Source: Eleftheria terrae (GTDB lineage Bacteria > Pseudomonadota > Gammaproteobacteria > Burkholderiales > Burkholderiaceae_C). From it: 64,000 nt of DNA. Position numbers and translations under genes: made by a program. The notes under the pieces were generated by a model that was given only the letters and a program-made list of their open reading frames with translations, ran no database searches and was not told the DNA's origin. The stretch lies in contig NZ_CP106953.1 in assembly GCF_030419005.1 (NCBI RefSeq), positions 1 through 64,000 on the forward strand, given 5' to 3'. Positions 41,599-51,024 of the stretch are shown piece after piece; within the stretch, counting starts at the first letter, position 1, and each line of letters starts with the position of its first letter.

Positions 41599-43557
41599 TC
41601 AACGCGGCGCCAGGATGGCGCCCAGCCGGTCCGGCACATTCGCCAGCCGCTCCAGCTTCGGATAGCGCAGCCCGCCGTGGTAGTCGAGCCGGGCGATGCG
41701 GTAGCGGTCGCCCTCCTGCAGCAGCAGCTCGATCGGGGCCGATCCGGCCGCTCGCGCCGCCGTGATGGCCTGCTGCAGCACTTCGGGCTTGTAGGCCCGC
41801 AGGTTGACGCCGACCAGCTTCATGCCGGGGGCCAGGCCCGCGCGGAAGGCCGGGCCGTCCCAGGCCACGTCGGCCAGCGTGCCGTCCTCGCGCAGGATCA
41901 GCCCAATCGAGTACAGCAGGTTCGTCACCTTGCGCTCGGCCTCGTTGGCCTTGAAGAAGTCGCTGGGCTTCTCGTCGTAGGCCAGCTTCCAGCCGCCGCG
42001 CGCCAGCCCGTCAAGTGGTGCCCCGGCGGCTTGCCGCGCGTCGAGCCGGGCGCGCAGGAAGCCGGCCCAGTCGTGCGGCTGCACCTCGTTGAGTGCCCGC
42101 ACCACGTCTTCAAAGGTGTAGGTGAGCGGCTCGACGCGACCCGGGGCCACGCCGAAGAAGCGCTTGGCGAAGTCGTCCAGCGAGCGCTTGCCCTGCGACC
42201 GCTCGCGGATCAGGGTGTCGGCATCCAGCCAGACCAGGGCGCCTTCGTCGTAGTAGTCGTAGGTGCGTTGCCAGTTGGGCCAGTCCTTCGCCCGGTGTTC
42301 GCTCAGGATGGGCTCGTTGGTGGTGTCTTGCAGGCTGCGCCAGGCACGGCCCGACCGATGCTCGAATGCCGCGGCCACCTGGGCCAGCGCATCGCGCTCC
42401 TGCTCGGCCGTGACCAGGCCGCTGCGCACCGCCAGCATGCGGCCCCAGTACTGAGTTTGGCCTTCGTAGACCCAGAGCAGGCTGTCCTGCATCGGCGCAT
42501 CGTAGGTCGGGGTCCAGAGGTCGGCCGGGCGCCGGAACTTGCCGTTCCAGGAGTGCACATATTCGTGGGGCAGCAGCTCCCGGTCGACGATGGCCTTGGC
42601 CCAGTCCTTGAAGTAGCTGGTCTTGACCGCGTTCTCGCTTGACTGGTGGTGCTCCAGGCCGATGCCGCCGAAGCTTTCGCTCAGGGCCAGCAGGAAGTCA
42701 TAGTGGTCGAAGTGCCGGGCGCCAAACAAGCGGTCGGCCTGCTGCACCAGTTGCCGGTGGGCCTGCAGCTGCGTGTCGCTGGCTTCCAGTTGCTCGGCTT
42801 CATCGGCCATGATGTTGAGCGCCACCGGGCGGTCGCGCCCGGCGGCCTCGAGCTCGATGCGCTTCATGTGCCGGCCGGCAAACACCGGCGCGTCCACCAG
42901 CGTCTCCAGGTTCACCTCCGCATACCGCACCCAGCCGTGTTCATCGGCTTGCGGCAGCCGGCCGTCCGGTGTGCGCAGGGCGCTGGCCTGCTGCCAGCCC
43001 GGCGGCAGGCGCAGGCGGGGTTGCACGGCAATGCGGCGGCTGTAGTGGCCGGCCGGATACAGCAGCACGGTTTCCCACTGCACGCCCAGCATGGCCGGGG
43101 TCATCGAGGGGCGGCCGGTGCGCTCGCTCAGTGGCGTCAGGTGGACGAACTCGATGTTCAGCGTCGTGCCGCCGGCCGGCACGTCCACCAGGAAGGCAAA
43201 GGCATCGGCGGGATCGCGTGTCCAGGGCAGCAGGCGGCCTTGCGCGTCCTGGATCTTCAGCCCCCCCAGCAGGTTGACGTCGCCGGACGGCGCATGGGTG
43301 CCGGGCAGCCAGCGCGGGTAGCGCAAGGCCAGGCGCCCTTCGCGCGCGGGCAGGGCCTGGCGGACCCGCAGCACCCGGTGCTGCAGATCGGTGGCATCGA
43401 CCTCCAGTTGCAGCACCCCGGGATAGGGCGTATCGCTGGCCGCCGGGGCGGGCACCGGCGCCGCCGGCTGGGCCGAGGCCTGCGCCAGAGCGGGCGGCAT
43501 GGTGAACATGCCGGCCATGGCGAGGCCGACAAACGTGGCAAGGAGTTCAGGTTTCAT
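41599..43557 (-). CDS. M61-family metallopeptidase with PDZ domain
   Basis: 652 residues with a signal peptide (cleavage near ALA-QA at 26). The zinc site HEYVH is at residues 331-335, preceded by GGIGLEHHQS (297-306) as in M61 glycyl aminopeptidases. A PDZ domain covers about 540-640 (GLAPGMKLVGVNLRAYKPEV). The family cleaves N-terminal Gly or Ala in the periplasm or outside the cell. The N-terminal beta domain (residues 45-245) is typical. It is a single gene with no informative neighbours. Confidence 0.92.
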   Translation of the reverse strand: MKPELLATFVGLAMAGMFTMPPALAQASAQPAAPVPAPAASDTPYPGVLQLEVDATDLQHRVLRVRQALPAREGRLALRYPRWLPGTHAPSGDVNLLGGLKIQDAQGRLLPWTRDPADAFAFLVDVPAGGTTLNIEFVHLTPLSERTGRPSMTPAMLGVQWETVLLYPAGHYSRRIAVQPRLRLPPGWQQASALRTPDGRLPQADEHGWVRYAEVNLETLVDAPVFAGRHMKRIELEAAGRDRPVALNIMADEAEQLEASDTQLQAHRQLVQQADRLFGARHFDHYDFLLALSESFGGIGLEHHQSSENAVKTSYFKDWAKAIVDRELLPHEYVHSWNGKFRRPADLWTPTYDAPMQDSLLWVYEGQTQYWGRMLAVRSGLVTAEQERDALAQVAAAFEHRSGRAWRSLQDTTNEPILSEHRAKDWPNWQRTYDYYDEGALVWLDADTLIRERSQGKRSLDDFAKRFFGVAPGRVEPLTYTFEDVVRALNEVQPHDWAGFLRARLDARQAAGAPLDGLARGGWKLAYDEKPSDFFKANEAERKVTNLLYSIGLILREDGTLADVAWDGPAFRAGLAPGMKLVGVNLRAYKPEVLQQAITAARAAGSAPIELLLQEGDRYRIARLDYHGGLRYPKLERLANVPDRLGAILAPR

Positions 43558-43902
43558 GGAATGGGAAGACGTATGGCGCAGGAGCAGGTGCGAGGCCAGG
43601 GCGCCCGGTGGACGGCATGTCGACGATCATCGGCCACACCGCCCGGCTCCGTGGATCCGGCGCAAGTGAAAGAGGCGCAGGACATCGCAAGTTCTGTTCC
43701 ATGTGACTGGCTCGCCGCTGCGACGACGCGAGGCGCCCAGCGCCGCTTATCTGCTGCCCGAACCTTGCTCCCTCTTGCTCGCGTCTTGCGGAAGGGAAGT
43801 GAAGCAAGTCGCCTGTGCGGCCCCGCGAATCAGGGGGGGCGGCATGCAAGCCACTGCCTAAATTGATCAGGTGAGGTAGGCATCGCTCTAAGGGGAGCTG
43901 AC
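43558..43902. other. intergenic stretch, no gene seen
   Basis: 345 bp between the divergent M61 peptidase and PEP-CTERM genes. It should hold both promoters; no motif or coding region stands out. Confidence 0.45.
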
Positions 43903-44730
43903 ATGAACGCTCGTAGCGCCGGGACGTTGTTGGCCTTGGTTCTGATTGGCGCCAGTGGGCCAGCGTACTCAGGAATCACGGTGTACCGGGATCTCAACGC
44001 CTATCTTGCCGCCGTTGGCGGATCGTACAGTTTCATCACCTTCGAGGGCGGGCCGCCGTCAGCCGTCTACGTCCCTGGTGATCAGTTCAGCGACGATATG
44101 ACGTTCGAGACGTGTTCCAAGCCAGGTGGAAACTGCTGGGACGGATGGGATTCGGTCATGTGGATCGGTGACGCCATCACGGCCGAGCCCGCCGGCACAG
44201 CGTGGAGGAGTGTGGACGGCGCGTTGAACGTCTCGCCCGATCACCATCCGACGATCCACTCTATTGGGCTTGACGTCACCGGAGACACTTCTTCAGTCAG
44301 TGTTGAGCTCTCCATCGTTGGTGAGTACTTTGACAGCGTGCATCTCAATGGAGAAACCGGCTTCTTCGGTATCGTAAGCGACCGCGACTTCGACATCTTC
44401 AGTGTGTCCCAATCGGGGCACTACGAGGAGGTAGGGCCATTCTTCCTACATCGTGTGGCAGTGCCGGCAACATCAGGCGCTCCCGTGGTTGGCACACCGA
44501 CGCCCGCTGTTCCGGAACCAAGCGCTGCAATGCTGCTAGGCAGCGGAGTGCTGGCGGTACTTGCCTTCGTGCGAAGAGGGGCAGCGGCCATCGTGGCGCG
44601 TGGTGCGAACAAGGACCTGACGAAGAATCTGAGCGGCGCTCCGCCATATGACGGAGCGGTTCTGCTCAGTGCTGGCAGCAATGAGGTGGCGCAGCTTCAA
44701 TCGCACATAGCCCACGCCATGCAAACCTGA
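43903..44730 (+). CDS. PEP-CTERM sorting-domain protein with an unusual C-terminal extension
   Basis: 275 residues. A signal peptide (cleavage near AYS-GI at 23) is followed by a beta-rich domain (VYRDLNAYLAAVGG, SFITFEGGPP) of the kind common in PEP-CTERM proteins. The sorting signal VPEPSAAMLLGSGVLAVLAF then VRRG at about 204-228 would be recognised by an exosortase (EpsH) and the protein placed in the matrix. Normally the protein ends right after the Arg cluster. Here about 47 more residues follow, possibly from a frameshift. No exosortase is in the window. Confidence 0.85.
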   Translation: MNARSAGTLLALVLIGASGPAYSGITVYRDLNAYLAAVGGSYSFITFEGGPPSAVYVPGDQFSDDMTFETCSKPGGNCWDGWDSVMWIGDAITAEPAGTAWRSVDGALNVSPDHHPTIHSIGLDVTGDTSSVSVELSIVGEYFDSVHLNGETGFFGIVSDRDFDIFSVSQSGHYEEVGPFFLHRVAVPATSGAPVVGTPTPAVPEPSAAMLLGSGVLAVLAFVRRGAAAIVARGANKDLTKNLSGAPPYDGAVLLSAGSNEVAQLQSHIAHAMQT

Positions 44731-44880
44731 GTGCACGGCCCGAGGGCCAGCGCCGAAGATGACAGGCGCTCTGTGCGCGGAGCCAGGCGCGGTGGTGGCC
44801 GTGGTCGCCGCGCCCTGTCGCCGTCCCTATGTATCGCGGCATTCAGTTCTTCCGACTGAGGTCGAGGAGGGAGACGTAAG

Positions 44881-46035
44881 ATGGCCCATCGATCATTGAT
44901 CGCCGCGTTAGGGCTACTGGGATTAGCTCTGACATCGGCTGTAGCGAGTCCTCCTCTATACAGCGCCATCTCAGGGCTTGCCCCTGGCGACGAGGCGAGG
45001 CCGTTGATCCCGGCGAAGCAGGCGCCAGGGCCGTTTCGTACCGGAGCCATGAACGAGGGCAAGATCGGTACGGGGTCCAACGCTACCGTTCCTCACCGAT
45101 TTCGCCTGACCTCGCTGGACGGCGGCGCAGCCATCGACACCTACGCACTCAGCATCAGTAACAACGGCTACGTCGCCGGCGCGCGAGGCCCTGTGCTCTG
45201 GTCCCCCTTCAGGTACAGAAAAGGGCGCTTCGAAATCTTCTCGAGCATCGGCGGTGACGGTAGCATCGCTGCCGGCATCAACGACCACGGCACCATCGTC
45301 GGTCGCGTGCACTATGGCAGTTCGATTTACGGCTTCATCTACGATCACGATGACAGCCTGGACATTCTGACCAATCTGTCATGGGCTCATGCCATCAACA
45401 GCAGTGGTGCGGTCGTCGGAAGCATGGCGCGAGAGGGCGGTAGCGCCCCCTTTGACGACACGTACGGCTATGTATGGGTCAATGGAATCGTAACGCCCTT
45501 GGACCCTGGCTTTGCCACTGGATTGGTCAGCATCACCAGCGCCAACGACATCAATGACGATGGATGGATCACAGGCGAAGCCTACAACGCCGATCTGCAG
45601 CGGCGTGCGTTCCTGTCGGACGGCACCACCGTACGCGACCTTGGCGCGCTCGGCGGTTACCTCAGTGTAGGGCGGGGCATCAGCTCCAAGGGTCACGTTA
45701 CCGGTGAGTGGATCGGTCCGGATTCTCCGATTCACGCCTTTTTGTATGACGGACGCGTGATGCGCGACCTTGGCACATTGGGCGGGCGGGAATCATGGGG
45801 ATACGCCGTGAATGCTCGGGGTCATGTAGTTGGCCAGTCTTTGATGAAAGAAGGCGCAGCACACGCCTTTTTCTTCGACGGCGAGCGAATGCTCGACCTG
45901 AACGCGCTGGTGGATGCCTCCGCCGAGGGCTGGGTGCTGTACGGCGCTACCGACATTAACGACCGAGGCCAAATCGTCGGAACCGGATCTTTCAACGGCC
46001 GTACTCGTGCATTCTTGTTGACGCCGAGTCCCTAG
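44881..46035 (+). CDS. HAF-repeat protein
   Basis: 384 residues with a signal peptide (cleavage near AVA-SP at 23). From about residue 75 there are repeats of the type AxxINDxGxVVG and RAFLYDGxxxRDLGxLGG, the HAF (extracellular, beta-propeller-like) pattern. Several are complete: DINDDGWITGEAYN, RAFLSDGTTVRDLGALGG, HAFLYDGRVMRDLGTLGG, NARGHVVGQSL. The protein is exported; its function is unknown. The stop codon TAG is part of the CTAG target of the adjacent IS5-family element, which inserted exactly there without altering the protein. Confidence 0.88.
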   Translation: MAHRSLIAALGLLGLALTSAVASPPLYSAISGLAPGDEARPLIPAKQAPGPFRTGAMNEGKIGTGSNATVPHRFRLTSLDGGAAIDTYALSISNNGYVAGARGPVLWSPFRYRKGRFEIFSSIGGDGSIAAGINDHGTIVGRVHYGSSIYGFIYDHDDSLDILTNLSWAHAINSSGAVVGSMAREGGSAPFDDTYGYVWVNGIVTPLDPGFATGLVSITSANDINDDGWITGEAYNADLQRRAFLSDGTTVRDLGALGGYLSVGRGISSKGHVTGEWIGPDSPIHAFLYDGRVMRDLGTLGGRESWGYAVNARGHVVGQSLMKEGAAHAFFFDGERMLDLNALVDASAEGWVLYGATDINDRGQIVGTGSFNGRTRAFLLTPSP

Positions 46036-47390
46036 CAGGCTGCTGAAATACTGCGCTGAAGCACCTACCTCGACCCGCGAGCTGATGGAGTTTCGGTAGC
46101 TGCCGTCGCGAGGAGTGTCAGAAGGGCCATTTCCGGGCCGGTTCGCCCCTGTGGAGGGCCGAGTTGCGCACCTGCGCTGCTCATCTGGCGCCTTGCAGAC
46201 GGACCTGTCCCAGCGAGCGCATGCGCACCAAGTTGTAGGCCGCCATGTTCAGCACGAACAACTGGTCCACCTTCTTGAGTCCGCGCACCATCACCTGCCG
46301 GATCGAGCCGATGGTCTTGGCCCACCCGAAGGCCTGCTCGATGCGCTTGCGGCATTGCATCGACAACGCGTACCCGTCGGTCTGGGCGATCTCATCGGGC
46401 ACCGCCGAGCGACGCCCCGACTTGTTCTGCGCCACATGAGGCTCGACCTTGAGCTGCTGCAACTCGGCGATGAACTGCGCCGCGTCGTAGCCCTTGTCTG
46501 CACCCAGCGTGATCTCTGCCTCAGGGTTGACCTGCCGGGCATCGTTGATCATGGCCCGGGCCGCCGCGCGCTCGGCATAGCCGTCTGCCTGAGTGACCAC
46601 GGCATTGACGATCAGGCCGTGCCGGTTGTCCATCAGTGTGTGGCCCATGAAGCGCATCTCGCTGGCAGTCTTGCCCTTGCAATACAGGCGGCTGTCTGGA
46701 TCGGTCTTCGATTCGTGCGTGTCGTTGCTGCGCGGCTGGCCCCGGAAGTCGCTGCCATCGTTGCTGCTGCCACCGCCCGCGTCGTCGTCGTCACCGGCCT
46801 TCTTGGGCACAAAGCTCTTGTGGCTGGCCCACGCCTGGATCAGCGTGCCGTCCACACTGAAGTGTTCCTTGGACAGCCAGTTCTTGCGCTCGGCTTGCGC
46901 CAGCACTTCGTTGAAGAACGCGACCACCGCATCGTGCTCGATCAAGCGCTGTCGGTTCTTGCTGAATACCGTGGGCACCCACACGTTGTCGTCCATCGAT
47001 AGGCCGATGAACCAGCGAAACAGCAAGTTGTATTGCACTTGCTCCATCAGCAGTCGCTCCGAGCGCACCGAGTACAGCACCTGCAGCAACATCGCCCGTA
47101 GCAGCTTCTGCGGGGCGATGCTCGGACGCCCGCCCTTGGCGGCGTCCTCATACATGTCGGCGAACATGTCTTCAAGCTCGATCAACGCGTCGTTGACCAT
47201 CGCGCGTATCGCTCGCAGCGGATGCGTGGCCGGCACGAAGTCGTCCAGCTTCTTGACGCTGAACAGGCTCTCGGTGAAGGTGTCGGGACCGCGCATAGGT
47301 GACAACAAGATTCAGGTTCGGGTGCTGGGTGACACTGTGCCGCATCTCCGCCAGGATGCGCTGCCGACGGCGAGGTATTTCAGCAGCCTG
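46036..47390 (-). mobile_element. complete IS5-family insertion sequence (1,355 bp)
   Basis: The ends are inverted repeats of CAGGCTGCTGAAATAC (left start 46036, right end 47390). Both sides carry CTAG (46032-46035 and 47391-47394), the 4-bp target duplication typical of the IS5 group. One intact transposase gene lies inside on the minus strand. It inserted directly after the HAF-protein stop codon. Confidence 0.9.
46181..47296 (-). CDS. IS5-family transposase
   Basis: 371 residues from MRGPDTFTESLFSVKKLDDF (an ATG 4 codons upstream is possible). The N-terminal DUF772-type region includes GGRPSIAPQKLLRAMLLQVL. The DDE catalytic core has Asp in FSVDGTLIQAWASHKS, Asp in TLGADKGYDAAQF and Glu in CRKRIEQAFGWAKT. 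An Asp/Gly-rich loop (GDDDDAGGGSSNDG) separates the first strands, as in this IS5 branch. The gene is intact and the element should be active. Confidence 0.92.
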   Translation of the reverse strand: MRGPDTFTESLFSVKKLDDFVPATHPLRAIRAMVNDALIELEDMFADMYEDAAKGGRPSIAPQKLLRAMLLQVLYSVRSERLLMEQVQYNLLFRWFIGLSMDDNVWVPTVFSKNRQRLIEHDAVVAFFNEVLAQAERKNWLSKEHFSVDGTLIQAWASHKSFVPKKAGDDDDAGGGSSNDGSDFRGQPRSNDTHESKTDPDSRLYCKGKTASEMRFMGHTLMDNRHGLIVNAVVTQADGYAERAAARAMINDARQVNPEAEITLGADKGYDAAQFIAELQQLKVEPHVAQNKSGRRSAVPDEIAQTDGYALSMQCRKRIEQAFGWAKTIGSIRQVMVRGLKKVDQLFVLNMAAYNLVRMRSLGQVRLQGAR

Positions 47391-47539
47391 CTAGCGCGTG
47401 TTTGATCGGCCGCCGCATGTCGTGGCTTCCGCTATGGCTGGGAATGGGATACGACGGGAAGCGATGGCATATCACCGGCACGAACTGTCGGAGGCGAAAT
47501 GGCGGTGCGGTTGCCCCTGCTGCCAGCGCGCAAGACGTC

Positions 47540-48114
47540 GGAGCAGTCCACTCTCCAGCTTGGTGTGTCCGGGCAGCAGCTGCAACGCGCGGAGGTTCTT
47601 CGTACGCCTGTAGACCGGGGTCGCCTTCGTGCGCCGGATGGAGTGTGTCCGCAGGCCGGACATCAAGGCCTATTTCCTCGACCCAACCGTGAAGAATTCG
47701 CGCGTATTGGCGAGTTCCCAAGTGGTCCGACCGCTGACACCGGCTGGGAAACAAAAAACCCCCCGCTCGCAACTGCGCCTCAGTGATCCATGCATGGGTT
47801 AAGTCGCGCGTCAATGCAGTGATCTCGAACTGCACCGGGTGCCCAGTCTTCTGCTGGACGACGATGGCGCGGCTGGCAACCGTCCCGCCGTGGCAGACAT
47901 CTCGAAGTCGGAGGGCGACCAGGTCGCACGCTCGCAGCTTGCTGTCGAGGCCAAGGTTTAGCAGGGCGAGCTCCCGATTCCGGCGCTGGAGCTGCAGGCG
48001 CACGCGGATCGCCCAGATGTCCTTGAGCCGTAGCAGTGCTTTCTGGCCGGCCAGCCTGCCCTTGTTCCAAGGCGCAGTTCGGGCCAATGCTTGTTCCGAG
48101 GTGAGGTTGTCTAT
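47540..48114 (-). pseudogene. tyrosine recombinase/integrase, frameshifted
   Basis: The frame reads DNLTSEQALARTAPWNKGRL from an ATA where related integrases have ATG, then LDSKLRACDLVALRLRDVCH and FEITALTRDLTHAWI. The catalytic R...HxxR part changes frame near 47660: THSIRRTKATPVYRRTKNLR then ALQLLPGHTKLES. The C-terminus with the active Tyr is missing. It was the integrase of a small mobile unit that also held the DUF6362 gene upstream. Confidence 0.75.
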
Positions 48115-48180
48115 GCGCGCTCTCCTGACGGGACACCGGCGGCGGTTGCCGTCGGTACGATCAGGTGATCGCCGGCCTAG

Positions 48181-49201
48181 GTGTTCAGTCCCGGAGAGTC
48201 ATGGTGGAATTCTGACGGCCCAACAGGAGGACTGTCTATGGCAGCAAGCCTTCACGGTTCAGCCCGCACAACGTCGAGAGTTCGAGCCGAGTTGCGAGCG
48301 TCGCAAGAAACGACTCGCGCACTCGCCGCCCGCTACGGCTTGAACGAGAAGACGGTGGCGAAGTGGCGCCGCCGCACCACCACGACAGACGCACCGATGG
48401 GTCCCCGACAACGACGTAGCGCCAAGCTCAGCGAGGCTGAGGAGGCCGCTGTGGTGGAACTGCGACGACGCACCTTGCTGCCTCTGGACGACATCCTCGG
48501 CTGTCTGCGTTAGCGCATTCCACAACTCAGCCGCAGTGCCTTGCACCGCTGTCTGGTGCGGCACGGCATACAGCAACTCCCTCGCAGCCAGGAGAAGGAT
48601 TCCAAGCGGGGCCGCTTCCAAGAACCGTCCATCGGCTACGTCCACATCGATAGCTGCGAGCTGCGCCTCGCCCAGGGCAAGCTGCACCTGTTCCTGGCCA
48701 TCGACCGGGTCACGAAGTTCACCTACATCGCCTTCTACGAGGCCGCCACGAAACTCAACGGTGCGGCCTTCCTGCGCGATGTGGTGGCCGCGTTCCCTTA
48801 CGCCGTCCACACCGTGTTGACGGACAACGGCACGCCATTCGCAGAGCAGCCTCGCTACCGAGGAGGTATGACTGATGCCTATGGTGGCGGCCATGTATTC
48901 GAGCGCGTTTGCCGCGAGCACGGCATTGAGCATCGTTTGACCAAGCCGTATCACCCATGGACCAACGGGCAGGCCGAACGCATGAATCGCACCATCAAGG
49001 AAGCGACCGTCAAGGCCTTCCACTATCCGAGCTTCGGCGCGCTCAAAGCACACGTGCAGGCCTTCGTCACAGCCTACAACTTCGCCAAACATCTGAAGGC
49101 ACTGCGTTGGCGGACTCCCTTCCAACCATCTGTGATGCCTGGCGCCAGGACCCTTTACCGTTCAAGTTCAACCCACACCACCTCATCCCGGGACCAAACA
49201 C
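48181..49201 (+). mobile_element. IS481-family insertion sequence (1,021 bp), transposase broken
   Basis: The ends are related inverted repeats (GTGTTCAGTCCCGG at 48181; complement of GTGTTTGGTCCCGG at 49201) and CTAG flanks both sides (48177-48180, 49202-49205). It split a minus-strand region: without it, the DUF6362 frame runs on towards the integrase start. Confidence 0.82.
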
Positions 49202-49205
49202 CTAG
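48238..49205 (+). pseudogene. IS481-family transposase with internal stop and frameshift
   Basis: Starts at the ATG at 48238 with AGGAGG upstream. The HTH region (TTRALAARYGLNEKTVAKWR) is followed by an in-frame TAG at 48511, where a CAG codon would restore the frame. The DDE domain follows (HIDSCELRLAQGKLHLFLAI, VLTDNGTPF, GQAERMNRTIKEA). A one-base loss near 49120 shifts the last 30 codons (ICDAWRQDPLPFKFNPHHL then IPGPNT in the other frame). Two independent lesions mean it is inactive. Confidence 0.82.
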
Positions 49206-49583
49206 TTCGATGTTGAGCCGGTCCGCCACGACGGCCAGGGCGTCCATCCACCGGCGCGAGGCCGTGAGCCGGCCCAGGCCTACGCTCTTGCCGATGTCGC
49301 TCTACCCGCGGCGCTTGGCCCGCAGCCACATCAGATGCCGCTGCTCAACCTCCAGCCACTGTACCCACTGCATGGCCTGCAGCATGCGCTCGACGGCCTG
49401 AGGGGAGGGCGGCAAGGATAGCGGGCGGTCGTCATCCCGCGCAAGCGCCTCACACGGCGCCCAAGCGAACTGCGGCCAGCTGCTCCGATAGGCCTGCATC
49501 CGGACCGGCGGCAGCCGGCGTGCCGTGTCGGCGGCATCGGCGAAGTGCAGGGCCACGGCTTCGACGGTCCAGGGCTCAGCCAT
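49206..49583 (-). pseudogene. DUF6362-family protein with internal stop, cut by IS481
   Basis: Begins MAEPWTVEAVALHFADAADT then ARRLPPVRMQAYRSSWPQF, the pattern of DUF6362 proteins carried by phages and integrative elements. After LMWLRAKRRG there is an in-frame TAG (49302). The reading then continues with SDIGKSVGLGRLTASRRW, the wHTH-like tail, until the IS481 insertion at 49205. Its start overlaps the end of the upstream fragment (ATGGCTGA). Confidence 0.7.
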
Positions 49584-49722
49584 CGCTCCGTCCTCCCTTG
49601 CCGTAGAGCCGCTCGCCAATGCGGCGGACGATTTCGCGTTCGACGAAGTCGAGGCGCTCGTTGGCCTCGTTCACGACGAGGAGGCGTTGCTCACGCCAGC
49701 CGTGTTCCTTGACGACGGGGAC
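49578..49722 (-). pseudogene. C-terminal fragment of an unidentified mobile-element gene
   Basis: Reads VKEHGWREQRLLVVNEANER then LDFVEREIVRRIGERLYGKG, ending SDG-stop, and overlaps the DUF6362 start by a few bases. It must be the tail of the gene upstream of DUF6362 in the original element. The rest of the gene is missing. Confidence 0.45.
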
Positions 49723-49739
49723 GACGCACCGAGGTCACT

Positions 49740-50039
49740 GTCGACGCTCGATGTGTTGATGATCAAGGTGCTTGGCAAGGCCTTCTACTGGCAGCGGCTG
49801 ATGAAGTAGGGCGAGGCGGTTTTAACGAAGGGCTGGCACGGCTGCTGATGCTCGATGCCGGCTGGGTTGCGGAGTCGCTGCGGCTCACCTTGCTGGCACC
49901 CGACACCGTCGAAGCGATCCTTGAGGGCAAGCAGCCCCGACACCTGAGTCTCCAGCTGATCCGAGGGCGCCGAGACATGCTGCCGCGGGCCTGGCAGGAG
50001 CAACGTCGGTTGCTCGGGTTCCCGTGCGGTGATCCGTGA
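49740..50039 (+). pseudogene. fragment of a recombinase-associated helper gene
   Basis: The pieces VLMIKVLGKAFYWQRLMK, a stop, and then WVAESLRLTLLAPDTVEAIL and EGKQPRHLSLQLI match the KA..W...L..G and LRLTLLAPDIVEAIL(D/E)G(R/K)QP pattern of small proteins encoded beside large serine recombinases. The middle and end are missing, with an internal stop at 49807. Confidence 0.55.
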
Positions 50040-50237
50040 CAGAGCGGGTGGGGAACAGCGCGCCCTTTCTTCTCTCTTCGGGCGCACATGGTGGGTCCTC
50101 ACAGAGGGCATCGCTCCACTACCGGCCCGGGGTGCGTGTCACTGAGCACCTTGAATCCGGCACATACACCGCTCAAGAATTGTTAGGATGTGCCTTTCCA
50201 AATACCGGTCCAGCTTAGGAGGTTGTCGGCATGCAAG

Positions 50238-50849
50238 ATGTTCGACTTCCTCGCCTTCGTGCAAGGCTTCGCCCTCGGCCTCGGTATGTTCGTGTTCCCT
50301 GGGCCCAAGGACATTCTTGTCTTGCGCGAAGCCCTGAAACGTAGACCCATAGGCGAGCTCCTGGCTGTTTCCGTTGGAAGCGATGCGCTGCTCATCTTTC
50401 TGGGGGTCACCGGCATCTCCATCGCTCTTCGCGATGCACCCGCTGCGCAGCATGCGGCGATGTGGATTGGCGTTGGGTTAATGTTGTGGCATGGTATAGC
50501 GGCGATCCGGCGCGCGATCCACTCGAAGGGCGATCAGGCTGCGCGCGTCACCGAATCCGAGAGTAGTGGCCGAACTGCGCTCCTCGTGACGTCGTTCCTC
50601 AATCCGATAGCCTGGATGGACACTGTATTGGTCATTGGTGCAGCTGGAGCGCTGCTCCCCAGTCCTGCTCAGCTGAGCTACGGTGTCGGTGCGGTGTCCG
50701 CCTCAGCCGTCTGGTTCATCGGCCTGACCTGTGGTGCACACTACGCCGGTAGGTTGCTGACCAAGCCCGGCGCATGGCGTGTCTTAGATGGCCTCGTCGC
50801 AGTCGTGATGATCGTGTTGGCGCTGTACATGGCCCAAGGTCTCGTGTGA
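50238..50849 (+). CDS. LysE-family amino acid exporter
   Basis: 203 residues from the ATG at 50238 (MFDFLAFVQGFALGLGMFVF). The nearest strong RBS (TAGGAGG, 50217-50223) is rather far, so an upstream non-ATG start is possible. Six hydrophobic segments and the LysE signature GLGMFVFPGPKDILVLREAL are present, plus SFLNPIAWMDTVLVIG in the middle, as in ArgO/LysE. These proteins export Arg, Lys or related compounds through the inner membrane. The gene is intact although surrounded by broken ones. Confidence 0.88.
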   Translation: MFDFLAFVQGFALGLGMFVFPGPKDILVLREALKRRPIGELLAVSVGSDALLIFLGVTGISIALRDAPAAQHAAMWIGVGLMLWHGIAAIRRAIHSKGDQAARVTESESSGRTALLVTSFLNPIAWMDTVLVIGAAGALLPSPAQLSYGVGAVSASAVWFIGLTCGAHYAGRLLTKPGAWRVLDGLVAVVMIVLALYMAQGLV

Positions 50850-51024
50850 GCTTCGCGATCGAACGGCTACGACCGCCGGCACTGCCGGTGCAAAGCCGTC
50901 CGAGTGGTGAAGGGCCACGGTTTTCAGCTACTCCTGAACGATACTCAGAACAGGAAGCAGCCAAGCAAGGATTTTGCTCGAGAGGCACCTTCAATATTGA
51001 CGTGCTCGCTGACTTCTTGCACCG

